Source of the DNA: Actinomycetes bacterium
GTDB lineage: Bacteria; Actinomycetota; Coriobacteriia; Coriobacteriales; Eggerthellaceae
Direction of reading: 5' to 3'
Length of the DNA stretch: 25,698 nucleotides
Assembly (NCBI GenBank): GCA_023403475.1
Contig: JAEYEL010000143.1
Span: forward strand, 1-25,698
The stretch's first letter is position 1, and each line of letters begins with the position of its first letter. Positions 14,763-23,509 of the stretch are shown in pieces. The notes beneath the pieces were generated by a model. The model did not search any database. It was given only the letters and a program-made list of their open reading frames with translations, and had not been told where the DNA came from. A program made the position numbers and the translations under genes.

Positions 14763-15550
14763 CTGAACGCCCCCCTGAAGTAGTCGTCGAGACCCATGCC
14801 GTACTGCTCGTGCACGAAGGCAACGGGCGCATGCAAGACCATGGTGCCGAAATGAAGGAAAACGAAATCGTCGAGCACGCGCTCCACATCGGCCACCAGA
14901 TGCGTGGAAAGCAGAATAGTGGCATCGCGCCGATAGTTCGAGACGATGGTGTCCAGAATGTAGTCGCGCGTGGCTGGATCGACCCCACCTATAGGCTCGT
15001 CAAGCAGGTAGAGCGCCGCATGGCGAGCCATAACCAGCACAAGCTGCACCTTCTCTTTCGTTCCCTTCGAAAGCTCGGACATAGAAGAACCAAGCGGAAC
15101 CGCCAAACGCACGAGCATGTCCTGCGCGACGGCGCGGTCGAAATCGGCGTAGAAGTCGGCGAAGAGCGCCACGCAATCGGCCACCTTCATGCCAGCCGGA
15201 AAGTAGGGGCGCTCGGGCAGATACGACACGCGCGCCTTCGTGGCCGCGCTCGGAGCCGAGCCTTCGATGAGCACCTCGCCCGCCGTAGGCTGCAAAAGAC
15301 CCGCTGCCAACTTGATAAGCGTGGTCTTACCGCTGCCGTTCGGGCCGAGCAACCCCACCACGCGCCCATGCGGCACGGAAAGCGAGACGCTGTTGAGAGC
15401 CGAAGTGCCGCCATAGGCCTTCGCGAGCGCACGGCACTCCAAAACGGGAAGAAACCCTGCCGCCGGATACGGTGCAGCCGGCAACGGCAAAGGCCCCGCA
15501 TAAGTTGGCACCGGAATCGGAAACCTATAGGGAGGAAACGGTTCGTTCAT
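14756..15550 (-). CDS. ABC transporter ATPase with proline-rich N-terminus
   Basis: This 264-residue ATPase of an ABC-2 exporter has Walker A GPNGSGKTT (69-77, K75), signature LSKGTKEK (160-167), Walker B LYLLDEP (180-186) followed by GGVDP, and H-loop His217. The signature reads LSKGT where LSGGQ is usual; this variant occurs in the BcrA/CcmA-like exporter ATPases. Residues 1-36 are an unusual Pro/Tyr-rich extension before the fold begins at VLECRALAKAYGG. The ATG at 15550 (MNEPFPPYRF) is preceded by AAGGAG at ten bases; an in-frame start at 15601 would add 17 residues. It is coupled to the permease gene by a seven-base overlap. Confidence 0.88.
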   Translation of the reverse strand: MNEPFPPYRFPIPVPTYAGPLPLPAAPYPAAGFLPVLECRALAKAYGGTSALNSVSLSVPHGRVVGLLGPNGSGKTTLIKLAAGLLQPTAGEVLIEGSAPSAATKARVSYLPERPYFPAGMKVADCVALFADFYADFDRAVAQDMLVRLAVPLGSSMSELSKGTKEKVQLVLVMARHAALYLLDEPIGGVDPATRDYILDTIVSNYRRDATILLSTHLVADVERVLDDFVFLHFGTMVLHAPVAFVHEQYGMGLDDYFRGAFRC

Positions 15551-15690
15551 CGGTTGGAAACTCCTTTCCGCATCCTTTCCGCAACACTCACCTCCTCGCA
15601 AACCGCGCGCTCGCAGGTTGGTGCCGAAAAGTCAGCAAGAGCGGCCGCGGTGGCGGTTCGCTCCGTCGGCCGCAGAGCCGACCGAGCTTT

Positions 15691-17103
15691 CTACTTCCCC
15701 ATCATTTCCTGTATTTTCCTCAGATCGGACATGCTCATGCCTCCCATTCCGGGAAGACCTCGGCGGCGCGAGCGTTTGCCCTTCTTCCCCTTGCTGCGCT
15801 TACCGCCTGTTTCTTCCATGGCGGGCATCATCTTCTTCATCATCTTCTTGGTCTCGTTGAATTTCTTCATAAGCTGATTCACATCGGTGACCGTCACCCC
15901 GGAACCAGCCGCGATGCGCGCGCGGCGGCTGCCGTTCAAAAGGTCGGGATGTTCGCGTTCGGCTGCGGTCATGGAATTGATGATGACTTCCATGCGATCG
16001 AGCACCCCTTCGTCCACCTGCCCCGCACCGAGTGCTTTGTCGCCTCCAGGAAGCGCGCTCACCAGCTTCGCGATACCGCCCATTTTGTGGATCTGGCGGT
16101 TCATCTCGACGAAGTCGTTCAGGTTGAGCTGCGCGCGGCGCATGCGCTCGGTGGTTTCGGCCTCTATCTCGGCTTCCTGAGCTTTAACGGCGTTCTCTAT
16201 GAAGCTCACCATGTCGCCCAAACCCAAGATGCGCTTGGCCATACGATCGGGGTGGAATTCCTCGAGGGAGTCGGGCTTTTCGCCCGCGCTGATGAACTTG
16301 ATGGGCTTGCCGGTGACCTCGCGCACCGAAAGCGCGCCGCCGCCACGCGCGTCGCCGTCCATCTTCGACATGATGACGCCGTCGAAATCGACCCGCTCGG
16401 CGAAGGCCGCCGCCACGTTCACCACGTCTTGGCCGGTCATGGCATCGACCACCATGAGAATCTGGTCGGGGGATGTCGCATCGCGAATGGCAGCGGCTTC
16501 CTCCATCATCTGCTCGTCCACATGCAGCCTGCCCGCCGTGTCCACGATGACCACGTCGCGAAGATTGTCGATGGCATCCTGCACGCCCTCGCGAGCTATG
16601 CGCACGGGGTCTTTCCCATCGCCGCGGTACACGCGCACGCCCATCTCGTCGCCGAGCGTTTGCAGTTGATCGGCAGCGGCGGGACGATACACGTCGCACG
16701 CCACCAGAAGCGGGGAATGGTTTTCCTGTTTCAGGCGATAGGCCAGCTTCGCGGCGGCGGTCGTCTTGCCCGAACCCTGCAGACCCACGAGCATGATGAC
16801 GTTAGGAATGCGGCTGCCGAGCACCAGCTTCGAGTCGGTGCGACCCAAAAGCTCGGTGAGCTCGTCGAGCACGACCTTTGCTACGTTCTGCGCCGGCGTG
16901 AGCGATTCCAGCACCTCGGCATCAAGGCAGCGTTCCTTCGTGCGTGCTACGAACCCCTTCACTACCTTGAAGTTCACATCGGCTTCGAGCAGCGCCATGC
17001 GTATCTCGCGCATGGCGTCGTCGATGTCGCTCTCGGTAAGACGACCCTTGCCGCGCAACCCCGAGAATATTCCCTGCAATCTCGTCGATAGGCTCTCAAG
17101 CAT
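15691..17103 (-). CDS. ffh: Signal recognition particle protein Ffh
   Basis: This 470-residue SRP GTPase binds 4.5S RNA and signal sequences and targets ribosomes to the membrane through FtsY. It has the N domain (1-90), then the G domain with GLQGSGKTT (107-115), DTAGRLH (188-194), MSKMDGDARGG and FISAGEKPD, and a methionine-rich M domain (about 325-435, with RRARIAAGSGV for RNA binding). The C-terminal 40 residues are Lys/Arg/Gly/Met-rich (GGKRSKGKKGKRSRRR), a tail seen in many Gram-positive Ffh proteins. The ATG has GAAGGG about nine bases upstream. Its partner ftsY lies 1 kb upstream on the same strand, separated by a small lipoprotein gene. Confidence 0.97.
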   Translation of the reverse strand: MLESLSTRLQGIFSGLRGKGRLTESDIDDAMREIRMALLEADVNFKVVKGFVARTKERCLDAEVLESLTPAQNVAKVVLDELTELLGRTDSKLVLGSRIPNVIMLVGLQGSGKTTAAAKLAYRLKQENHSPLLVACDVYRPAAADQLQTLGDEMGVRVYRGDGKDPVRIAREGVQDAIDNLRDVVIVDTAGRLHVDEQMMEEAAAIRDATSPDQILMVVDAMTGQDVVNVAAAFAERVDFDGVIMSKMDGDARGGGALSVREVTGKPIKFISAGEKPDSLEEFHPDRMAKRILGLGDMVSFIENAVKAQEAEIEAETTERMRRAQLNLNDFVEMNRQIHKMGGIAKLVSALPGGDKALGAGQVDEGVLDRMEVIINSMTAAEREHPDLLNGSRRARIAAGSGVTVTDVNQLMKKFNETKKMMKKMMPAMEETGGKRSKGKKGKRSRRRGLPGMGGMSMSDLRKIQEMMGK

Positions 17104-17154
17104 GCAAACACGCCCTTCGCATCGGAATCATGGACAGCGTAAACTTAACTGCCC

Positions 17155-17184
17155 ATTATACCGAACCCCCGCCTGGGCTATGCA
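17155..17184 (-). promoter_or_regulatory. Possible promoter of ffh
   Basis: On the minus strand a perfect TATAAT lies at 17155-17160, about 52 bp from the ffh ATG. The best -35, TGCATA at 18 bp, is poor. The eleven bases CTGTCCATGAT about 17 bp downstream also occur just after the TATAAT of the racemase-like gene near 1412-1422. Confidence 0.4.
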
Positions 17185-17249
17185 CCCTCCCCCAAAACTG
17201 CGCACGACACAGGTAAGGGAGGGCGTTAGGCCCTCCCCTCAAACTGCGC
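17185..17249. repeat. 19-bp imperfect repeat pair with a perfect hairpin
   Basis: CCCTCCCCCAAAACTGCGC (17185-17203) recurs at 17231-17249 with two mismatches. Between and into the second copy lies a perfect 8-bp inverted repeat (GGGAGGGC 17217-17224, GCCCTCCC 17230-17237, five-base loop). Read on the minus strand the hairpin is followed by TTACC, so it could be a weak terminator for the lipoprotein gene. The remainder of the gap to 17350 shows nothing I recognise. Confidence 0.6.
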
Positions 17250-17350
17250 GGGGCGAAGCAGAAGGTGCCCGACAAGCGACTTGTTTCGCGCGAAGGGTGC
17301 CTTGCCTGCTCAGCAGCAGTCGTAATGCGCTGTTAGAACAAACTGGGTGT

Positions 17351-17869
17351 CTATTTTGCTTCGAAGCTGCCGAGAATAGCCTGAACGTCTGCATCTTCGA
17401 GGGTTATTTCTCCAGATCCTCTGTTCATTTCGACCGTAACCTGGATTCCGGCATCTTCAGACCACAGAATCGCGGTTTTCGAAGATCCGCCAGTGGAGAT
17501 GAAGCCCGTAAGGGTATAGTTGTCAAACTTGAGTTCGGGGGCATCCTCGGTTTCAGCGTAAGCGCTGCGCGTGTTGTCTATATTGGCAGCTGCCTTGTTT
17601 TCGGGAAAATAGGTGAATTGAACAACCGGGCAGAGCGCTGCTTCGCTTTCGTTTTCGGCGCCCTTGTAAAGGGCGATGCCGTCTTCGGTTTTTTTGCTTG
17701 TGAGCATGTCGTATTTCGTTGCAGCAAGCCAGCCTTCCGGGCAGAATGCAGAAATTACCTCCGTTGAATAAGTCTCGCCTTTAACTTCCGCTTTGCCAGA
17801 GCATCCCACGCATACGCAGAAGCTCAACACCATGATTGCCGCCACAATTCCCGTCAGTAGTTTTTTCAT
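17351..17869 (-). CDS. Putative lipoprotein of unknown function
   Basis: This 172-residue exported protein has a lysine start, a hydrophobic stretch (4-21) and a likely lipidation cysteine at C23 (CVGC; the residue at -3 is Cys, which is unusual for a lipobox). After lipid attachment about 150 residues would face outward. They include DGIALYKGAENESEAALCPVV and a run with AWSED-like acidic patches, but match no family I know. Two further cysteines (C43, C80) could form a disulphide. The ATG has AGGAAAG upstream. The DNA is visibly AT-richer than its neighbours, and the gene sits alone between ffh and ftsY, so it may have been acquired. Confidence 0.75.
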   Translation of the reverse strand: MKKLLTGIVAAIMVLSFCVCVGCSGKAEVKGETYSTEVISAFCPEGWLAATKYDMLTSKKTEDGIALYKGAENESEAALCPVVQFTYFPENKAAANIDNTRSAYAETEDAPELKFDNYTLTGFISTGGSSKTAILWSEDAGIQVTVEMNRGSGEITLEDADVQAILGSFEAK

Positions 17870-18125
17870 AGCCGCTTTCCTTTCCTGTGCCTTTTACGGA
17901 CGCTAACAAAGTTCCTGTAAGGTGGAAGGGTAGTTTTTTGATCCTCCTCCCAAGGGATCTCGGCCCATAAGCTGACCTTACGTATCAGTTTAGTTTGCGG
18001 AAAGACATCGCGGAAGAGCCACATGGCCCAGAGTGAACGGAAAAGTGCGCACATTCGGCTCGTTTAAGGAAAAGCAAGCAGTTTGGAGGGGCGGGGCATC
18101 AGGATGGAACCAGCAGACTAGTCGG

Positions 18126-19046
18126 TTATTCCCGCTCGCCGAAATCGCCCACGAGGGCGCGCGCGAAGCCGTGAGGGTCGAAATCGCGCAGATCTTCCGG
18201 GCCTTCGCCGACGCCGATTTTGAGCACGGGAAGATCCAGCTCGTGGCTCACGGCCAGCGCAATGCCGCCTTTGGCAGTGCCGTCGAGCTTGGTGACGATG
18301 ACGCCGTCCAAGCTCAAGGCGCGGTCGAACTCGCGCGCTTGCGCAAGGCCGTTCTGGCCGCAGGTCGCATCGACTACGAGCACCGTGTACACGGGAAGAG
18401 CCGCGCGCTTGCGCACCACGCTCACCACTTTCTCAAGTTCGCGCATAAGGTCGGCGGACGTGTGCAGGCGCCCCGCTGTGTCTATGAGCACCAGATCGGC
18501 GCCTTCCGCTTCCGCACGCTCAAGGGTGTCGTAGCACACGCTCGCCGGGTCAGCCCCGCGTTCGCGCGTGACCACCTCCACGTTCGCGCGAGCCGCCCAT
18601 ACCTCCAACTGTTCGATGGCGGCGGCACGAAACGTGTCGGCGCTGCCCAAGATGACCTTGCGCCCCGCCAAGGTGGCCTCTTTGGCGAGCTTTCCCACCG
18701 TCGTGGTTTTGCCGGTGCCGTTGATGCCCACGAAAAGCACGACGGCGGGCGCACCGCTGAACACCTTATCGCCGCCTTGGGCGAACGCATCCGCAATCTG
18801 GTCGTTCAGCAAATCGAGCACCGCATATGCGTCGGGCAGCGCTCGCCGCGTGGCCTGTGAGCGCAGGCTCTCGACGATGTCGCTCGCCGCAAGCGCCCCC
18901 ACGTCGCTTAAGATGAGCGTTTCCTCAAGCCCGTCCCAGAACCCATCGTCAACGGCAGGCCCACGGTCGAGCAGAACGTTCATCTGCTCCTTGAACTTGC
19001 TGCGGGAACGCGAAAGCCCCTCGCTTAGCCTATCGAAAAACCCCAT
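18126..19046 (-). CDS. ftsY: SRP receptor FtsY
   Basis: This 306-residue SRP GTPase is the membrane-associated receptor for Ffh-ribosome complexes. It has a short N-terminal amphipathic and basic segment (MGFFDRLSEGLSRSRSKFKEQ), a four-helix N domain (to about 95), and a G domain with GINGTGKTT (107-115), SADTFRAAA, DTAGRLHT, TKLDGTAKGG and IGVGEGPEDLRDF. The large acidic A domain of enterobacterial FtsY is absent, as in most Gram-positives and Actinobacteria. It starts three bases after the smc stop, with GGAAGGA upstream, so it is the last gene of the plsX-rnc-smc-ftsY run. Confidence 0.97.
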   Translation of the reverse strand: MGFFDRLSEGLSRSRSKFKEQMNVLLDRGPAVDDGFWDGLEETLILSDVGALAASDIVESLRSQATRRALPDAYAVLDLLNDQIADAFAQGGDKVFSGAPAVVLFVGINGTGKTTTVGKLAKEATLAGRKVILGSADTFRAAAIEQLEVWAARANVEVVTRERGADPASVCYDTLERAEAEGADLVLIDTAGRLHTSADLMRELEKVVSVVRKRAALPVYTVLVVDATCGQNGLAQAREFDRALSLDGVIVTKLDGTAKGGIALAVSHELDLPVLKIGVGEGPEDLRDFDPHGFARALVGDFGERE

Positions 19047-19049
19047 GTC

Positions 19050-22000
19050 CTATCCTTCCGCATATTCCAGCGCACGGTCGAGCTTCTGGCTTATCACCTT
19101 GGTCACGCCGTCCGCCTGCATGGACACGCCGAAAAGCACGTCGGCCGCTTCCATGGTGCGGCGCTGGTGCGTGATCATGATGAGCTGCGTGCGTTCGCGC
19201 AGCGTCTGAACGTAGGCCAGAAGACGACGCAGGTTCGTGTCGTCGAGTGCCGCCTCCACCTCGTCCAGAATATAGAACGGCGTGGCGCGTATACGGTACA
19301 CCGCGAACAGAAGCGCAAGCGCCGTCAGCGACTTCTCGCCGCCGCTCATGAGCATCATCTTGGTGATGCGCTTGCCGCGCGGCTGCGCCGAAACCTCCAC
19401 GCCCGTGTTCTCCAAGTCGCTCGGGTCTACAAGCGAAAGATGCGCGGAACCGCCGGGGAACAGCACGGCGAATATCTCCTGGAAGTTTTTATCCACCGCC
19501 TCGTAGGTGCGCACGAAATCGTCTTTCATGCGCGCGTCGATGACGCGGTTGATCTTCGCGAGCGAACGCCGTGCGCTATCGAGGTCAGAAAGCTGGCCTG
19601 CCAGGTAGTCGTAGCGCGCTTTGAGCGCCTCGTATTCGCTGGCCGCATCGGGGTTGATGGCACCCATGTTCGCAATGCGACGGCGCAGCTTGAACGCACG
19701 CCCTTCCACGTCGGCGCGATCTTTGAGTTCGGGAAGCTTGAGCGCGCTTTCAAGCGGCGTGGCGCAATCGTGCACGATGGCGTTCACGGCAGCTTCCACT
19801 TGCACTTCCAAGCGTCCCTTGTCGACGCGCACCGCGCTTAAGCGCTCGCTCGCGCCGTCGAAGAGCTCTTGGGCCTGCCGCACCTGCGTGCGCGCCTCGT
19901 TCGCCGATGCGTGAAGCCCGCTCGACGCATCCTGCGCGGCAAAGGCCGCCTCTTCCAAAACGCGCGTCCAGCGGCGGGCGCTTTCCGACAGTTCGTCGAA
20001 AACCGCCAGCAAAGGAGCCATGCGCGCGACGGATGCCCGCTTCCTGCCCAAGGCGGCCCGCGCGCTCGTGTCGGCGGCCTGCAGCTGCTCTATCTCGCGC
20101 TGCCGCGCGTCGCAAACGCGAGCCGTGTACGTTTCCCGCTCGGAAAGCGTTGCGAAAGCCAGCTTCGCCTCGGAAAGCTCTTCGGAAGAACGCGCGGCGG
20201 CCTCACGCAAAGGAGCCACCGCGTCTTGGGCGCAGGCCAGCTTCTCCTTCGCCTCGGAAAACTGCTTGGCAAGCTTATCTACCCTCTGCGCAAGCGCATC
20301 CACGTTCGGGCGCGCTTCGGCGATGGCCGCCTGCGCAGCCGCACGCTGGCCTTCCACGCCTTCAAGCTCGCGGCGCATGGCGGCAAGCTTCTCCTGCGCA
20401 CGCGCCGTCTCGATGCGCGCCGCCTCGATGCGCCCGCGCTTCTGCGCCAACTGCTGGCTTGCCGTCATGCTTTCGGCCTGGGCAGCGCGAAGCGTCTCTT
20501 CCGCAGCCGCAGCCGCACAAGCCGCCTCCTCGCATGCCGCGCAGGCTTGTGCATGGTGTGCGCGCGCCTCTTCCAAACGGCGGGCGCGCACGAGCGCGCC
20601 TTCCTCGTCAACGGAGGCGGCTGCGCCCAAAGTCACCTTGCCCGAAGGCCACACCACCGCTCCTTCGGGCGTGGCGAACCTAAGCCCGAACGCGTCGTGC
20701 GCATGGGCGGCAAGCGCCTCCTCGAGCGTCTCGCACACCGCAACGTCGCCCAAAAGAGCGACCACGGCACGGGAGTCGGCAGATGAAAACGAGAGCTGCC
20801 CCGCAAGCGGCGCGCACCCATGCGGCAATCGGCCTTCGTCCGCCGCCCGTTGCGCCGCGCCCGCCACCGCACCTTCGCAAACGTCCTCGCGCATGACGAG
20901 CGAAACCGTGCCTGTCTGCCCGCTCTCGCCGAGCGCCGCAGACACCCGGCGTGCAGCATCGGCATCGGCTACCAGAAGCGCCGCAACATCGGCTCCCAGC
21001 AGATGCTCCACAAGCGCCTCGTTTCCCCGCGACGCCGACACGGCGTGGGAAAGGGGTTCCAAGCCTGCCGCGACGTCGCCCGCATGCTCCAAAAGCCACG
21101 CAAGCGCAGGCCCTGAGGCAGCCGCGCTCGCACGCTCCACTTCCTCGATACCCTTTATCTTGCCCATCACGTCGCGCTCCGCATCGCGCGCGGCATCGCG
21201 CACGGCACGCGCCTCGTCGCGAGCGGCAAGCGCTTCCACCATATGCGCGCGGGCGGAAGAATCGCGCTCTTCAAGCTCTTTCAGCTCAACTTCCCCTGAC
21301 GCCTGCGCATCCGCAAGCTTTTCGGCGTCGCGCCGTGCGCTTTCCATTTGCAGCGACAGCTCCTTGCCGTGGCCCTCGATGAGCTTCACGTGCGCCAGCC
21401 CGTTTGAAAGCGCCTCCTGCGTGGCCGCCTGCTCGCGGCGGGCGGTGGAAAGCTCAGCCTCTGCCTGCCTGCTTGCCCGCCCCAGCTCGACGGTCTCGCG
21501 TTCGAGTTCGCTGCGGCGTGCGGAAAGCCCTTCGGCCTCCTGAACAAGGCGCGTCACCTGCGTATCGGCCTGCTCGCGCGCCAAGCGCACCTCTTCGAGC
21601 TGCGCCCGCGCATGAGCAAGGTCGGTTTGAGCCTGTATGCGCTTGACCTTGTTCGCCTCAAGCGAAGCCTCCAGTTCGTCCGCTCTGTCCTGCGCCGAGC
21701 GCCTCCGCTCGCGCATGACGAGCACGGCCGAATCGATACGGTCCGCTGCCGCAGCCGCCAACCTGTGCCGACGCGCCAGCTCGCCGGCATCCACGCTTTC
21801 CAGACGGATCTTCTCCTGAAGCTCCCCCACGCGCGCCTCCGCCTGTGCAATGGACGTGCGCCTCTCGTCCAGTTCTGCGGAAAACGCCTGCTCGCGCGCG
21901 CAGGTATCGTCCCACTTCCGTTGCAGCGCGCGCAAATCGTCAACGGCCAGCTGCAAAGTCAGCTCGGCCAACTCCGATGAAAGCCCTTGGTAGGCCAACG

Positions 22001-22634
22001 CGCGCTTCGCCTTGCGCTCAAGCGGACCGAGCTGCCGCTCCACTTCCGCCACCACGTCGCGCGCGCGCGCCAGATGGTGGTCCATCTGCTCGAGCTTGCG
22101 CTCGCTTTTCGCCTTGCGCTGCTTATGCTTGAGCACGCCTGCGGCTTCCTCTATGAGCGCGCGGCGATCCTCCGGCTTCGACTGCAGAATGGAATCGAGG
22201 CTACCTTGGCTGATGATGGAATGCGTGCCCGTGCCCAACCCCGAGTCGTGCAGGATATCGAGCACGTCCATGCGGCGCGCCAGCGTTCCGTTGATAAGGT
22301 ATTCGCTCTCACCCGAACGGTACATGCGCCTCGTGATGGCCACTTCGGAGAAATCGACCGGCAACGTGCCGTCGGTGTTGTCGAGCACCAGATCGACCTC
22401 TGCCAAGCCCGTGGCCTTGCGAGCGGAAGATCCCGCGAAGATGACGTCTTCCATGGCTTGACCGCGCAGATGCTTCGCATTGCGCTCGCCAAGCACCCAC
22501 AAAACGGCATCGGAAATGTTCGACTTCCCCGAACCGTTCGGTCCCACAATGGCCGTAATGCCGGGTTCGAGCGAAAGCGCGCTGCGGTCGGCGAAAGATT
22601 TGAAGCCTTTCAGAACAAGCGATTTCAAATACAT
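19050..22634 (-). CDS. smc: Chromosome segregation ATPase SMC
   Basis: This 1194-residue SMC protein compacts and helps segregate the chromosome together with ScpA and ScpB, which are not in this window. The N-terminal head has GPNGSGKSN (31-39), followed by a long coiled coil and a hinge at roughly 500-680 (around GPALAWLLEHAGDVAAGLEPL and the Gly-rich stretch after it). A second coiled coil follows, and then the C-terminal head with signature LMSGGEKSL (1095-1103) and Walker B FYILDE (1120-1125). Length is normal. The coiled coils are extremely rich in Ala, Glu and Arg. It begins eight bases after rnc; the Shine-Dalgarno (AGGGG) is weak, so coupling to rnc is likely. Confidence 0.97.
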   Translation of the reverse strand: MYLKSLVLKGFKSFADRSALSLEPGITAIVGPNGSGKSNISDAVLWVLGERNAKHLRGQAMEDVIFAGSSARKATGLAEVDLVLDNTDGTLPVDFSEVAITRRMYRSGESEYLINGTLARRMDVLDILHDSGLGTGTHSIISQGSLDSILQSKPEDRRALIEEAAGVLKHKQRKAKSERKLEQMDHHLARARDVVAEVERQLGPLERKAKRALAYQGLSSELAELTLQLAVDDLRALQRKWDDTCAREQAFSAELDERRTSIAQAEARVGELQEKIRLESVDAGELARRHRLAAAAADRIDSAVLVMRERRRSAQDRADELEASLEANKVKRIQAQTDLAHARAQLEEVRLAREQADTQVTRLVQEAEGLSARRSELERETVELGRASRQAEAELSTARREQAATQEALSNGLAHVKLIEGHGKELSLQMESARRDAEKLADAQASGEVELKELEERDSSARAHMVEALAARDEARAVRDAARDAERDVMGKIKGIEEVERASAAASGPALAWLLEHAGDVAAGLEPLSHAVSASRGNEALVEHLLGADVAALLVADADAARRVSAALGESGQTGTVSLVMREDVCEGAVAGAAQRAADEGRLPHGCAPLAGQLSFSSADSRAVVALLGDVAVCETLEEALAAHAHDAFGLRFATPEGAVVWPSGKVTLGAAASVDEEGALVRARRLEEARAHHAQACAACEEAACAAAAAEETLRAAQAESMTASQQLAQKRGRIEAARIETARAQEKLAAMRRELEGVEGQRAAAQAAIAEARPNVDALAQRVDKLAKQFSEAKEKLACAQDAVAPLREAAARSSEELSEAKLAFATLSERETYTARVCDARQREIEQLQAADTSARAALGRKRASVARMAPLLAVFDELSESARRWTRVLEEAAFAAQDASSGLHASANEARTQVRQAQELFDGASERLSAVRVDKGRLEVQVEAAVNAIVHDCATPLESALKLPELKDRADVEGRAFKLRRRIANMGAINPDAASEYEALKARYDYLAGQLSDLDSARRSLAKINRVIDARMKDDFVRTYEAVDKNFQEIFAVLFPGGSAHLSLVDPSDLENTGVEVSAQPRGKRITKMMLMSGGEKSLTALALLFAVYRIRATPFYILDEVEAALDDTNLRRLLAYVQTLRERTQLIMITHQRRTMEAADVLFGVSMQADGVTKVISQKLDRALEYAEG

Positions 22635-22642
22635 GGGTGCGC

Positions 22643-23497
22643 TTACCCCTGCTTTTTCTGCTTCGCAGCGTCGCGCTCGCTTTTCTTGCGTGCGCGCTCC
22701 TCGGCCTTCGCGGCCGCCTTCTCGGCTTTCGCAGCCTTCACGGCCGCCTTCGCAGCGGCCTTTTCAGCGGCCTTTTCGGAATCGCCGCCGAACCCGAAAA
22801 AATCGCCCAAGCTGGCAAGGGTGCTTTTCGCCGCCTGGCTTTCGGCCTCCTTCTTCGTGCGACCCTTGCCCCGCGCCAAGCCCTTCGTACCAGCAAACAC
22901 CTGCGCCACGAAGGTGCGGTCGTGCGGAGGCCCTTGCGTCTCCACCAGCTTGTAAGTGGGCGTGATGCCGTCTTCCTGCAGCTTTTCCTGAAGCGCGCTC
23001 TTGGGGTTTTCCGGCTCTCGCGCCATATTTACGGACATGCGCGGAATGAGCGTACGCGTGACGAACGCTTCGGCCGCCTCGATGCCGCCGTCGAGGTAAA
23101 GCGCCGCCACCACCGCCTCGTACACGTTTTCCAAAGCGGAATGAAGCCCGCGCTTTCCCGTTCCCGTTTCGGAGGATCCGAATACGATGATGTCGGCGAA
23201 CCCCAGCTTCTCGGCCACCGCCGAAAGGCTCGCCCCGGAAACGAGCGCCACCTTGATGCGCGTCAAGCCCCCCTCGTCAAGGTCGTGGAATCGGTGAAAC
23301 GCTATGGAGGCCACGATGGCGCCCAGAATGCTGTCTCCTAAAAACTCCAAGCGCTCATAGGAATACTTCACCGATCGGCCTTCCGTAGCCGAAGGGTGCG
23401 TGATGGCGGAAAGGAGCAGCTGCTCGGTTTTGAACGAATAGCCCAGTATGTCTTGGGCACGGTTCAGCTTCTCATGTTGCTCTTCGGTCAATGACAT
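22643..23497 (-). CDS. rnc: Ribonuclease III with a Lys/Ala-rich tail
   Basis: This 284-residue double-strand-specific endoribonuclease acts in rRNA and mRNA processing. It has the nuclease domain with signature ERLEFLGDSIL (48-58), a second motif ALENVYEAVVAALYLDGG (121-138), and a dsRNA-binding domain (about 164-231, NPKSALQEKLQE and KGRTKKEAESQAAKSTL). In the second motif the first acidic ligand, Asp in Escherichia coli (D114), aligns with Asn124, while Glu127 (E117) is kept. Residues about 240-284 form a tail of Ala and Lys repeats resembling histone H1, well beyond the normal end of about 230 residues. It follows plsX after 12 bp with a weak Shine-Dalgarno and precedes smc by 8 bp. Confidence 0.93.
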   Translation of the reverse strand: MSLTEEQHEKLNRAQDILGYSFKTEQLLLSAITHPSATEGRSVKYSYERLEFLGDSILGAIVASIAFHRFHDLDEGGLTRIKVALVSGASLSAVAEKLGFADIIVFGSSETGTGKRGLHSALENVYEAVVAALYLDGGIEAAEAFVTRTLIPRMSVNMAREPENPKSALQEKLQEDGITPTYKLVETQGPPHDRTFVAQVFAGTKGLARGKGRTKKEAESQAAKSTLASLGDFFGFGGDSEKAAEKAAAKAAVKAAKAEKAAAKAEERARKKSERDAAKQKKQG

Positions 23498-23509
23498 TGC
23501 AAACCCGCT

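Noticed and set aside
17104..17350. Possible SRP RNA gene next to ffh
   Set aside because: I looked for the conserved GGAAGCAG-type tetraloop and symmetric bulge sequence and did not find it on either strand.
17866..18054. A 62-codon minus-strand reading frame whose stop overlaps the lipoprotein ATG (ATGA)
   Set aside because: It has no convincing Shine-Dalgarno, no recognisable domain, and a composition like random read-through. The ATGA overlap alone is weak evidence, and the lipoprotein has its own good ribosome-binding site.
20020..21543. Long plus-strand open frames inside smc (up to about 500 codons)
   Set aside because: They are Ser/Ala/Arg-rich mirror frames caused by high GC codon use in the coiled-coil region of smc. 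They have no ribosome-binding site and no family resemblance.
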